A model generated the notes under the pieces. That model was given only the letters and a program-made list of their open reading frames with translations, searched no databases and was not told where the DNA came from. A stretch of DNA of 64,000 bases from an uncultured Clostridia bacterium. GTDB lineage: Bacteria; Bacillota; Clostridia; Oscillospirales; Ruminococcaceae. The position numbers were made by a program, and so were the translations under genes. This document shows, piece after piece, positions 16,543 to 24,797 of the stretch. Location: assembly GCA_947627875.1 (NCBI GenBank), contig CANQXS010000001.1, positions 1 through 64,000 on the forward strand. The letters are read 5' to 3'. The stretch's first letter is position 1. Every line of letters starts with the position of its first letter.

Positions 16543-18306
16543 TCATTCCCCGCAAACCACGTTCAGCAGCGGCGCGTTTACGCCGCTTTCCTTCGAGCAG
16601 ACCGCTATCCGCTGCCCGCCTTCAGTTTCGCATATCGCGAACGCAACGGCTTTCGTCCCGGGTTCGAGCGATTTTATCAGCTTAGTAACGTCGATGTTTA
16701 TTTCATACCCGAGGTCGGTGCTGAGCGCGGTCGCAAATTCCTCCGAAACGGCGGTAGTGCCGTCGATGTCGTTCGGGTCGTAGATGATCTCGGGCATACT
16801 GTTCCAACAGACGTCCTTCGCCGCCGCGACGTAGTCCTGTTCGCCGTTGGCGCCGCCTTCATACCAGTCGGTGCCTGCAAGAGCGACGGTTATGCGGTTG
16901 GTCTTGCTGTCGCCGCCGAAGTTGTCGTTGAAAATCAGCGACAGCGTTGCGCTCTCGACCTTTTCGGGGTCGAAGTCCGAGAGCTTATACATCAAATACC
17001 CGATGCTGCAATTTTCGCCGTTTTGGGTCAGCTTTTCGCCGAAAAGCCCGCCGTCCGAGCCCCGGTATCTTTGCAGCTCGATATACCTTCTTGAACCGAA
17101 ATTCAGAGAGGCGTTATTGCCTCCGAGCGCCGCCATTGTGTCCTCGCGGGGAGTTTTGCCCTCGGCTTCGCTTGCGGGGACCTCGCGCTGTTCGTGCGCA
17201 AAGCGGTGGAGCTCCTCGCCGTCAAACGGCACGACTATGACCTTGCTGCCGTGGTCGTCGCCGCCGGTTTCCTGCTCTTTCGGAACGTCGATGACCGAAA
17301 ACGTCATCGCTTTAACAACGCCGTCCTCGATATAAACGTTCGGGCGCTCGATTTTATTCCAGTGGTTTACTGTCCCGTCCTCATATCTCAGGAAATCCTC
17401 GTCGGGCTGATAGGCTGAGCCTTGGTTGAGCTTCCAGCCGTCGATCCCGTTTTCAGAGGTGAGATAGTAAGCGTTGCGCGAATCCCATTTGTTCACGGTG
17501 ACGTGGTAGAGCCCGTCGCTGTACCACATTACCGCGTCCTCGATGCATTCCGTCGGCATACCCCTTACCTGACCCCATATGTTGCGGGTCTGAACCTCAT
17601 AAACTCCGAGCAGGTCGTCAGAAATCGCAATGTCGCCGTTGCGGTTGATTATCTCATATTTTCCGTCGGGGCGGACTATAAGGCAGGTGTTCGACTGCCA
17701 GTAGCCCTCGTTGACCTGAAGCGAGCCGATGTTCTTCCAGGGACCGTCGAGGCTGTCCGAGACGAAAACGTCGCCGCCGCGGGTCTCGCTTACCACTATC
17801 GCGTATTTCCCGTTCGGGTCGTGCTTTTTGAGCTCCAAGGGCCATACGTTATGCCCCTTGCCGCCCTGATCATCTGCCCAAAGCAATCCCTTGTCGGTAT
17901 AAGGACCGTAGAGGTTATCGCTCGTCGCATAGACGGCGTTCGAGCCGAACCAGCCGTAATGCCCTTCCGATTCGTTCCAGCGGCTCGCGAACATATAATA
18001 TGTGCCGGTTTTTTTGTCCTTGAGGATCTTGCCGTCCCAGTAGCAGAAATAATTGTTGCTCCTGTCCTCAAGACCGTTAGACTGGTCCCTCGCGCCGACT
18101 ACCGAGCCCCAGCAGTCGGTCGTGAGCTCGCCGACTATCGGCATCGGCTCGAAGCAGTCCATAAACTGACCGACCGAAGCCGGCTGAGTGTCCTTCGGCA
18201 TATCCTTCGCCCCCCTTATCGCGAATGTTGCGGCAATCAAAACGACCGCCGCTAAAATTATGGCGGAGCTTACCGCCAATTTCTTCTTTGAAAAGGCTAT
18301 TTTCAT
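16543..18306 (-). CDS. Membrane-anchored GH43-like beta-propeller protein with C-terminal carbohydrate-binding-like domain
   Basis: This 587-residue protein begins with a single hydrophobic anchor, LAVSSAIILAAVVLIAATFA, so the rest is extracellular. Residues ~60-380 look like a five-bladed propeller of the GH43/GH117 type, with blade strands such as GKYAIVVSETRGGDVFVSD and VMWYSDGLYHVTVNKWDS. The C-terminal ~190 residues look like a DNRLRE-type beta-sandwich, TLSLIFNDNFGGDS ... EINIDVTKLIKSL. I infer a plant- or host-glycan glycosidase; the exact family is uncertain. It has its own promoter and terminator. Confidence 0.65.
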   Translation of the reverse strand: MKIAFSKKKLAVSSAIILAAVVLIAATFAIRGAKDMPKDTQPASVGQFMDCFEPMPIVGELTTDCWGSVVGARDQSNGLEDRSNNYFCYWDGKILKDKKTGTYYMFASRWNESEGHYGWFGSNAVYATSDNLYGPYTDKGLLWADDQGGKGHNVWPLELKKHDPNGKYAIVVSETRGGDVFVSDSLDGPWKNIGSLQVNEGYWQSNTCLIVRPDGKYEIINRNGDIAISDDLLGVYEVQTRNIWGQVRGMPTECIEDAVMWYSDGLYHVTVNKWDSRNAYYLTSENGIDGWKLNQGSAYQPDEDFLRYEDGTVNHWNKIERPNVYIEDGVVKAMTFSVIDVPKEQETGGDDHGSKVIVVPFDGEELHRFAHEQREVPASEAEGKTPREDTMAALGGNNASLNFGSRRYIELQRYRGSDGGLFGEKLTQNGENCSIGYLMYKLSDFDPEKVESATLSLIFNDNFGGDSKTNRITVALAGTDWYEGGANGEQDYVAAAKDVCWNSMPEIIYDPNDIDGTTAVSEEFATALSTDLGYEINIDVTKLIKSLEPGTKAVAFAICETEGGQRIAVCSKESGVNAPLLNVVCGE

Positions 18307-18336
18307 AATATCGCCCCCGAATGATCTGTTGCCGTA

Positions 18337-18365
18337 ATTATACTACAGAGCTGCCGAAAATGCAA
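18337..18365 (-). promoter_or_regulatory. Sigma-A promoter of the GH43-like gene
   Basis: On the minus strand TTGCAT (18,365-18,360) and TATAAT (18,342-18,337) are spaced by 17 bases. Confidence 0.75.
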
Positions 18366-18452
18366 TATAAAAGAGGAGATTCTTTAAATCTCCCATTGCG
18401 GTTTTTTGAAAAAATCCCTCCCGTTGTTGAAAAACTTTTTGACTTTTTCCCT

Positions 18453-18481
18453 TTGAAATCCTCGGCGGGAGGTGATATAAT
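18453..18481 (+). promoter_or_regulatory. Sigma-A promoter of the second MATE gene
   Basis: TTGAAA and a perfect TATAAT are spaced by 17 bases. Predicted transcription begins near 18,488, leaving a ~147-base leader before the ATG at 18,635. Confidence 0.75.
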
Positions 18482-18567
18482 AATCACGTTGCAAACATAC
18501 AGTTTGTTTTAGCCGCCCTTTTGCTCCTCGGCTTTGTCGGGACAGCAAAAAACGGCATATCATAGCA

Positions 18568-18622
18568 GTGAGTTTCCCTAAAAAGGTGTAAGTCCGGCTG
18601 CGGACTGCGCCTTTATTTTTTT
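18568..18622 (+). promoter_or_regulatory. Leader terminator hairpin overlapping a possible 7-codon leader peptide
   Basis: A hairpin at 18,583-18,614 (stem closing AAGTCCG/CGGACT) runs into a T-rich tract right before the GGAGG of the MATE gene, so it can act as an attenuator. A tiny frame GTG-AGT-TTC-CCT-AAA-AAG-GTG-TAA (18,568-18,591) ends inside the 5' arm. A ribosome at its stop would cover that arm and block the hairpin. I recognise no known riboswitch class in the leader. Confidence 0.5.
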
Positions 18623-18634
18623 GGAGGTAATTTT

Positions 18635-20089
18635 ATGTCGGAAAACCGGAATTTCCTATCGGAAGAAAAAATCGGCAGGCTTATGGCGAAATACGCCGTT
18701 CCCTGCATCATTTCGCTCCTCGACGGTGCGCTTTACAACATCGTCGACCAGATTTTTATCGCCAACGCGTCATATCTCGGCTCGTTCGGCAACGCCGCCA
18801 ATACGGTCGTCTTCCCGTTGACTGTCATAGCTCTTGCAGTCGCGGTTATGATAGGCGACGGCTGCTGCGCTTTTGTGAGCCTCAGCCTCGGCAGAAACGA
18901 GCCCGAAAGCGCGGGAAAAAGCGTCGGCAGCGCGGTCGTTCTTACGGTGGTTTCAAGCCTTGTTTTGACTGCAATCTACCTTATTTTCAGCGACGGGATA
19001 ATTACGGTCTTCGGCGGGACAGTCAACGCCGAAACGTTCGCTTATTCCAAGGAATACTTTTTCTGGACAACCCTCGGCATACCTCTTTATATGTTCGGTC
19101 AGGCTATGAATCCCGTGATCAGGGCAGACGGCAGCCCGCGCTTTGCTATGCTCTCGACCGTCGCGGGGGCAGTTATAAACATAATCCTCGACCCCCTCTT
19201 TATTTTTGCATTCAAATGGGGGATGACGGGCGCCGCGCTCGCCACGGTTATCGGTCAGGCGGCGACTGCCGTTATGGCTGCCGCGTATCTTTTTAAAATG
19301 AAAACCGTGAAGCTTTCAAAACGCGATTTTAAGCTTAACGCCGAAATCGTCGGAAAAACGCTTACCCTCGGGATATGCAGCTTTCTTTCTCAAATCTCCC
19401 TCGTTGCGGCGATGGCAGCTATCAACAATATGATAAGAAAATACGGCGCGCTCGACGCCGTATTCGGTCAGGAGCAGTACGCTCAGATACCTATGGCAGT
19501 GGTCGGGATAGTAATGAAATTCTTCCAGATAGTTATATCCGTCGTCGTCGGAATGGCGGCGGGCTGCATTCCCATAGTCGGCTACAATATGGGCGCGGGG
19601 CGCAGTGAACGTGTAAAAAGCCTGTTCACAAGGCTTCTTGCCGCCGAGGCATGCGTCGGGCTCGCGGCGCTGATTATTGCCGAGCTCTTCCCGGGGCAGC
19701 TTATCGGAATTTTCGGCGCAAAAAACGAAAGCGCCTATTATACCGATTTTGCGCTCAGAGCGTTCAGAATTTACCTTTGTATGGTAATATTTGCCTGCAT
19801 AAATAAGGCTGCGTTCATATTCCTTCAGGCGATGGGTAAAGCCGCCGCCTCGACTATGCTCTCTATGGTGCGGGAGATAGTATTCGGGGTGGGCTTTGCG
19901 TTGCTTCTTCCGCGATTCTTCGGGCTCGACGGCGTGCTCTGGTCGATGTCGGTGTCGGACATTCTTACTGCTGTTCTTTCGGCTGCCGTGATTCTTGCGA
20001 CCTACAGGCAGCTCGGCGGCAGCCGCAGCGCCATCGGTAGAAGAACGGGGCATACCGCTCCTCTCAGCAAATTTTCATCTCAAACCTGA
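18635..20089 (+). CDS. MATE family efflux transporter (MepA-like)
   Basis: This 484-residue, 12-helix protein has MATE family blocks: ALYNIVDQIFIANASYLG, AGAVINIILDPLFIFAFKWG, and GCIPIVGYNMGAGRSERV. It resembles the MepA branch of Gram-positive multidrug exporters. The substrate is unknown. GGAGG lies 8 bases before the ATG and directly follows a leader attenuator. Its 3' end overlaps the convergent heparinase-like gene by 26 bases. Confidence 0.9.
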   Translation: MSENRNFLSEEKIGRLMAKYAVPCIISLLDGALYNIVDQIFIANASYLGSFGNAANTVVFPLTVIALAVAVMIGDGCCAFVSLSLGRNEPESAGKSVGSAVVLTVVSSLVLTAIYLIFSDGIITVFGGTVNAETFAYSKEYFFWTTLGIPLYMFGQAMNPVIRADGSPRFAMLSTVAGAVINIILDPLFIFAFKWGMTGAALATVIGQAATAVMAAAYLFKMKTVKLSKRDFKLNAEIVGKTLTLGICSFLSQISLVAAMAAINNMIRKYGALDAVFGQEQYAQIPMAVVGIVMKFFQIVISVVVGMAAGCIPIVGYNMGAGRSERVKSLFTRLLAAEACVGLAALIIAELFPGQLIGIFGAKNESAYYTDFALRAFRIYLCMVIFACINKAAFIFLQAMGKAAASTMLSMVREIVFGVGFALLLPRFFGLDGVLWSMSVSDILTAVLSAAVILATYRQLGGSRSAIGRRTGHTAPLSKFSSQT

Positions 20090-21824
20090 CGCTCATTTCC
20101 GGCTTTTTCGCCTTTAGGTCGATGATATATATCCTCCGCCCGTCCTGCGGCTTCGGCGCTTTTACCGACGTTATCTCCGCGTAAAAAGCCTCGCCGTCAA
20201 AGGTCATTTCCGCGGTGCCGTTTTTACCTTTCAGCAGGATTTTTCCGCCCTCGGCAGTCGGCTCGCAAAAGCTCACAAATCTCTCGCAAACGCTCTCGGG
20301 GAAGCTTTTAAACTCGATGCGGTCCGAGAGCTCAAGCTCGCCCTTCGTATCAAAATTAACCGTTCTCACAAGGCTTCCGAGGTTTTCACTCCCGTAAGCG
20401 GGGGAGATGTCCGCGCGAAAGCTCCTCTCGCTTATTTCGACGTTTTTCGCCGCAAATTCGCGTCCCGCCTTCTGATATTTCCCGCCGATAATCGGCACGC
20501 TGTGACCCTGAGAGCCGCACTCGAACCGCTCATAGCGCCCTTCTCCGAAGTAGTCGCGGTCGTATACACCGCCGCCGTAATCTATGAGGACCTCGTCGCC
20601 GTTCAGGTAAAATTCTACCTGCCCGACGTCGTTGTGGTTGTGGCTCTCGCCGTTGTTTCCGCCCTTAACCGCTAAGCCCGAGCAGCGTTCGCCCGAGGCG
20701 ATAAGCCATTCCGCGCTCGGGAAAATATATGATTTATTGTCAATCCTGCGCGGCTCGGGCTCGGCGCTCCAGACAAGGTCGCGGAATATACCCGCCCAGC
20801 GGTAGCAGGGATCGCAGTCAAAGCACGGCAGCAGCGGCTTCGGGAGGAATTCGGCTTCTCGGTACCGCGTTTTCAGATAGCTGCAAAGCCCCCACCAGCG
20901 CGACGAATCGCCCTCGGAGCAGTCCGCGAATTTTACCGCTCCTCCGAACGGAAAGTAAGCCTTTTGCTGAAACAGCGCGATGTTTTTAACCCTCGTATCC
21001 GAGAATAAATCAATTTTTCCTCGGCTCAGGCGGCAGAGCATTTCGGCATAAGCCGCAAAGAAGGTGAACCCGTAAGCCCAGTATGAGACCCCCTCTGTCC
21101 CCGCGCCGTCGTCCGGAAATCCGGAAATATAGCTTTCCATCGCCGTTTGCAGCTTGCAGACGGCTTTTGCGGCTTTTTCGGGCTTGCAGAGATACAGCGC
21201 CGCTATTCCGACAGCCCCGCCGCAGACCGCCACCCAGTTGTTTTTCAGGCGCTCCCAGCCGAATTCCTCCGACAAAAACCGCTCTATGACCCTCTTTTCG
21301 ACCGCTTCCCTCGCCCTTTTCGTTACGGCAGGGGATAGCAGCTCCTCATTCAGCGCGCAAATTTCCGCGAGCGCCGATGCGGTCTCGGCGGCGAACAGGT
21401 CTACGGTCGGGCGGTTCTCCTCGTCGAATTCTCCCCAAATGTGCGCGGGCAGCGCCCAGGTGTATTCGTCGCAGACAGCCCAAATCGCGTCTTCTAGCGC
21501 GGAGGCGTCCTCCGGCTTTCGCCAAAGCCATACCGCGAGCGCGAGCGCGGCGAGCCTGCCCCGCCTGTCGAAATAGCTTTTTTGGTAGGTCTCGCGGTCG
21601 CCGGTCTCCGAGAAGAGCCGAAACTCCGAGAATTTCAGCGCCTCGATGGGCTTTTCGCGGTATTCCTCGGTCTTTTTCGCTATCTCGCCGAGGTATTTCT
21701 CATATCTCGGGTCGCCGAGAATTTCCCTGCGCTTCTCCGAGAGGGAACAGCCCGTTCCCGTGGGGAGCTTTGCGCCCGAAAATCCGCTCAAAATCTCGGC
21801 AATTTGCCGCTCGCCGTATTTCAT
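20064..21824 (-). CDS. Heparinase II/III family polysaccharide lyase-like protein
   Basis: This 586-residue protein has an (alpha/alpha) toroid N-terminal half and a beta-sandwich C-terminal half. The family block NGESHNHNDVGQVEFYLNG (about 410-428) carries the His and Asn residues expected at the metal site, followed by EVLIDYGGGVYDRDYFG. It has no signal peptide, so it should act in the cytoplasm on imported uronic-acid oligosaccharides. It is divergent from the GH88 gene across a short promoter region, which supports a shared uronide pathway. Substrate (glycosaminoglycan or alginate type) is not determined. Confidence 0.8.
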   Translation of the reverse strand: MKYGERQIAEILSGFSGAKLPTGTGCSLSEKRREILGDPRYEKYLGEIAKKTEEYREKPIEALKFSEFRLFSETGDRETYQKSYFDRRGRLAALALAVWLWRKPEDASALEDAIWAVCDEYTWALPAHIWGEFDEENRPTVDLFAAETASALAEICALNEELLSPAVTKRAREAVEKRVIERFLSEEFGWERLKNNWVAVCGGAVGIAALYLCKPEKAAKAVCKLQTAMESYISGFPDDGAGTEGVSYWAYGFTFFAAYAEMLCRLSRGKIDLFSDTRVKNIALFQQKAYFPFGGAVKFADCSEGDSSRWWGLCSYLKTRYREAEFLPKPLLPCFDCDPCYRWAGIFRDLVWSAEPEPRRIDNKSYIFPSAEWLIASGERCSGLAVKGGNNGESHNHNDVGQVEFYLNGDEVLIDYGGGVYDRDYFGEGRYERFECGSQGHSVPIIGGKYQKAGREFAAKNVEISERSFRADISPAYGSENLGSLVRTVNFDTKGELELSDRIEFKSFPESVCERFVSFCEPTAEGGKILLKGKNGTAEMTFDGEAFYAEITSVKAPKPQDGRRIYIIDLKAKKPEMSVRFEMKIC

Positions 21825-21856
21825 AATTCGCGCTCCTTTAAAGGTTTTTCACTTTA

Positions 21857-21884
21857 ATAATAGCATATTCCGCCCAAAAATCAA
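21857..21884 (-). promoter_or_regulatory. Sigma-A promoter of the heparinase-like gene
   Basis: On the minus strand TTGATT (21,884-21,879) and TATTAT (21,862-21,857) are spaced by 16 bases; AAAGGAGCG follows before the ATG at 21,824. Confidence 0.65.
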
Positions 21885-21892
21885 GATTTCTA

Positions 21893-21921
21893 TTGAAAAG
21901 AGCCGCCCGTTGTGGTAAAAT
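21893..21921 (+). promoter_or_regulatory. Sigma-A promoter of the GH88 gene, overlapping its only canonical start
   Basis: TTGAAA and TAAAAT are spaced by 17 bases. The -10 box lies downstream of the GTG at 21,912, so a transcript from here would not contain that codon. Confidence 0.6.
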
Positions 21922-23054
21922 CAAGTCAGAACGGTTTTGGGGGCGATTTTACGGACAAAAATCATTGGCAGGAAGCTGCCGAAAAAATCTACAAAAAGGT
22001 TTGCCGAGTCGCGCGGAGCAGCGCCGGAAAGATACCTTATTCGACGGTCGGCGGCAGGTTCGACGACCGCTCCGAAGATATCTGCTGGTGGACAAACGGC
22101 TTCTGGGCAGGTGAGCTTTGGCAGCTCTGGGGCGCGTTCGGCGGCGACGAGCTTAAAAGCATTGCCGAGGAAATCGAGAAAAAGCTCGACAGCGTTTTCC
22201 TTAAGCCCTGGGGAATGGACCACGACAGCGGCTTTCGCTGGCTTATGACTGCAGGCGCAAGCTACCGTCTGACGGGCTCCGAGGAGTCGAAAAACCGCCT
22301 TATTCTTGCGGCGAACGACCTTGCGGGGCGCTTCAACCTTGCGGGGAGGTTTATCCGCGCCTGGAACGACTCGGGCGACGGCTCACGCGCGGGCTGGGCG
22401 ATAATCGACTGTATGATGAACCTCCCGCTTTTATATACCGTCTCCGACCTTATTTGCGACCCGCGCTTTGCTCAAATCGCCGAAGCCCACGCCGACACCT
22501 CGGTTTCCGCTTTTCTGCGCCCCGACGGCTCGCTCTGCCATATAGTCGAGTTCGACCCGATAAGCGGCAGGCGGCTTAAAAGCCACGGCGGTCAGGGCTA
22601 TGCCCACGGCTCCTCCTGGACGCGCGGACAGGCTTGGGGGCTCTACGGCTTCACGCTATCATATATCCACGCCAAAAAGCCGGAATATCTCGAAACGGCG
22701 GTTAAAATCGCGGACAGATTCATCTCCCGCATCCCCGAAAATAAGCTTATACCCGTCGATTTCGACCAACCCGTCGAGCCCTGGTATGAGGATTCTACCG
22801 CCTCCGCCATCGCCGCCTGCGGGCTCATCGAGCTCTCAAAATTCGCGGGGAGGAAGTATCTCGAAGCCGCCGAGAGTCTTCTTGAAGCGCTGACCGAAAG
22901 CCGCTGCCGCTTCGATTGCGGCTGCGACAATATCCTCGAAAAATGCACCGCAGCCTACCACGACTCCCAGCACGAGGGCGCGATAATCTACGGCGACTAT
23001 TTCTACACCGAAGCGGTGCTTAAACTCTGCGGCAAGGAGACGTTTTTATGGTAA
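21912..23054 (+). CDS. GH88 unsaturated glucuronyl hydrolase
   Basis: This ~380-residue (alpha/alpha)6 enzyme removes the unsaturated uronic acid left by polysaccharide lyases. The catalytic Asp residues fall in MDHDSGFRWLM (Asp105) and IDCMMNLPLL (Asp166). The signature GYAHGSSWTRGQAWGLYGF is intact. It lacks a signal peptide and is cytoplasmic. The start is unclear: GTG 21,912 is the only canonical codon, but it has no Shine-Dalgarno and lies inside a promoter. A non-canonical ACG at 21,951 follows GGGGGCG. The 3' end overlaps the DUF2264 gene. Confidence 0.85.
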   Translation: MVKSSQNGFGGDFTDKNHWQEAAEKIYKKVCRVARSSAGKIPYSTVGGRFDDRSEDICWWTNGFWAGELWQLWGAFGGDELKSIAEEIEKKLDSVFLKPWGMDHDSGFRWLMTAGASYRLTGSEESKNRLILAANDLAGRFNLAGRFIRAWNDSGDGSRAGWAIIDCMMNLPLLYTVSDLICDPRFAQIAEAHADTSVSAFLRPDGSLCHIVEFDPISGRRLKSHGGQGYAHGSSWTRGQAWGLYGFTLSYIHAKKPEYLETAVKIADRFISRIPENKLIPVDFDQPVEPWYEDSTASAIAACGLIELSKFAGRKYLEAAESLLEALTESRCRFDCGCDNILEKCTAAYHDSQHEGAIIYGDYFYTEAVLKLCGKETFLW

Positions 23055-24174
23055 AAACCCGCGGCGATTGGCTTAACGCGATGCTTAAAACCGCCGACCC
23101 CGTTCTTTTGAATCTTCGCGATGAAAAGCTCCGCGAAAAAATGCCGGTCTGCAAGGAGGGCAGAGAGCCCTACACCTGCCTCGAGGCGTTTGGCAGAACG
23201 CTTATGGGCTTGGCTCCTTGGCTCGAACTCGAGGGCGGTTCGGAAGGGGAGGCGGGCCTGCGCGAAGAGTACCGCCTACTCGTGCGAAAATGCCTCGGGA
23301 TTGCCGTCGACCCCGCTTCTCCCGACACGATGAATTTTTCCGAAGGCTACGGTCAGTCGCTTGTCGACGCCGCTTTTTTGGCAGACGCCGTTATCCGCGC
23401 GCCTACGGAGCTCTCCGAAAAGCTTGACTCGATAACCCGCGGGCGGCTTATCTCGGCGCTTATGTCTACAAGAAAATTTCAGGCGGACGGCTCCAACTGG
23501 GTGCTGTTTCCTGCGGCGGTCGAGGCGGGAATAAAAGTCCTCGGCGGGGAATACACGATAGAACCCGTGTTAAAGGCTGCCGACAGGTTCGAAAAATGGT
23601 ATTTAGGCGACGAGTTTACGGCGACGGCGAGCTTCTGAGGAACGACTACTACAACAGCTTCGTTATCCAGCCGCTCTATATCGACGTCTTAAAGACTTTT
23701 TGCGGCTGCTCGGAGCTTTCGGGGCTGCTCGAAAAGGCTCTGAAGCGCGAAAGAAGATACGCCGCCGTTTTGGAGCGGTTTATCGCCCCCGACGGCACAT
23801 ATCCTATAATCGGAAGGTCGTCGGCATACCGTTACGGCGCATTTCACGCGCTCTCTCACGCCGCTTTATACGGCAATCTCCCCGACAGCCTCCCGCCGGA
23901 GCAGGTAAGGTGCGCGCTCTCGGCGGTGATTTCAAGAACGCTTTCGTGCGGTATCTTCGACGAAAACGGCTTTTTAAAGATTGGCATAAGCGGCGCCCAG
24001 CCGTCGCTCGGCGAATTTTACATCTCTACGGGGAGCCTCTACCTTTGCGAGACGGTATTTTTGCCGCTCGGTCTGCCCGAGAGCAGCCGCTTTTGGTCGG
24101 GCGGGGAGACGAGGTTCACCTCGCAGAAAATATGGACGGGCGAAGACGTTCCCGCCGATTTCGCCGAGGACTGA
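23048..24174 (+). pseudogene. DUF2264 family protein, single-base frameshift
   Basis: The 5' part (23,048-23,638) reads GDWLNAMLKTADPVL and FQADGSNWVLFPAAVEAGI, typical of DUF2264, proteins often beside GH88 and polysaccharide lyases. The second part continues in another frame from about 23,611 as VYGDGELLRNDYYNSFVIQP to 24,174. Adding one base near 23,607-23,613 (GACGAG to GACGGAG) would give one ~375-residue protein with the usual WYxGDxxYGDG motif. It is either inactive or a sequencing error. It overlaps GH88 by 7 bases and so shares its transcript. Confidence 0.75.
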
Positions 24175-24214
24175 GTCACGCTGACCGTATATAAAACGGA
24201 AATGAGGTGTTTGT

Positions 24215-24700
24215 ATGTTTGAATTTCTGAACAGGCTTTTTAATCCGAAGCCGCCCGAAAAGGCTCCCGCCTCAAAAGAAAGTCCCGCCCCGAAGGAGCC
24301 CGCGCAGCAGGAAAAGCCGAAGCCCGCTCGTTCCGACGAACCGACCTACGAGGAATGGCGGAGCAGATTCCCCGAGCTTATGCGGCTCGTTGCGGACGCG
24401 CTCGAAAAGGAGATACCCGGCGAAAGCATAACCGCTCCCGAACGCCACGTTTTCGTCAGCGCCGATGTTTACGGCAAGTATATCGACAAGATATATATCG
24501 ATATATCGCAGTCGAAAGACGGAAAGCTCATCCTCAAGATAGATTCCGGCAGGCGCGGCAGCAGCGTCCTCGTCGGGGAGTATTTCTTTGAGGCGGGCAG
24601 CACCAAGGAAGAGATCTTTAATTTCCTCCGCTCTCCCGAAATGCCGGATATCCTCGACAAAACGATAACCGAGCTCGACGGGAAGTATAAAAACAGATAG
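24215..24700 (+). CDS. Hypothetical protein with proline/lysine-rich N-terminal linker
   Basis: This 161-residue soluble protein is unrecognised. Residues 10-45 are rich in Pro, Lys and Ala; residues 48-160 look like a compact alpha/beta domain, EEWRSRFPELMRLVADALEK and DKIYIDISQSKDGKLILK. GAGGTG precedes the ATG. It follows the DUF2264 gene after 40 bases on the same strand and may belong to its transcript. No catalytic motif is visible. Confidence 0.55.
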   Translation: MFEFLNRLFNPKPPEKAPASKESPAPKEPAQQEKPKPARSDEPTYEEWRSRFPELMRLVADALEKEIPGESITAPERHVFVSADVYGKYIDKIYIDISQSKDGKLILKIDSGRRGSSVLVGEYFFEAGSTKEEIFNFLRSPEMPDILDKTITELDGKYKNR

Positions 24701-24720
24701 GGCAGAATCTTTATAAGTTA

Positions 24721-24749
24721 TTGACGCCGCCGCGCGTTGAGTTTATATT
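24721..24749 (+). promoter_or_regulatory. Sigma-A promoter of the fucosidase gene
   Basis: TTGACG and TATATT are spaced by 17 bases, 48 bases before the ATG at 24,798. Confidence 0.7.
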
Positions 24750-24797
24750 AAAATCATCGGGGTTCCGCCAGAACGCAACTGCGAAAGGAGAGTTATT

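Noticed and set aside
18488..18634. Known riboswitch (guanidine, yybP-ykoY, ZTP or cobalamin) before the MATE gene
   Set aside because: None of the family core sequences is visible; only an attenuator-type hairpin can be supported.
15056..20089. The two MATE genes as a recent duplication
   Set aside because: They share only general family blocks and differ greatly in sequence, so they are distinct subfamilies.
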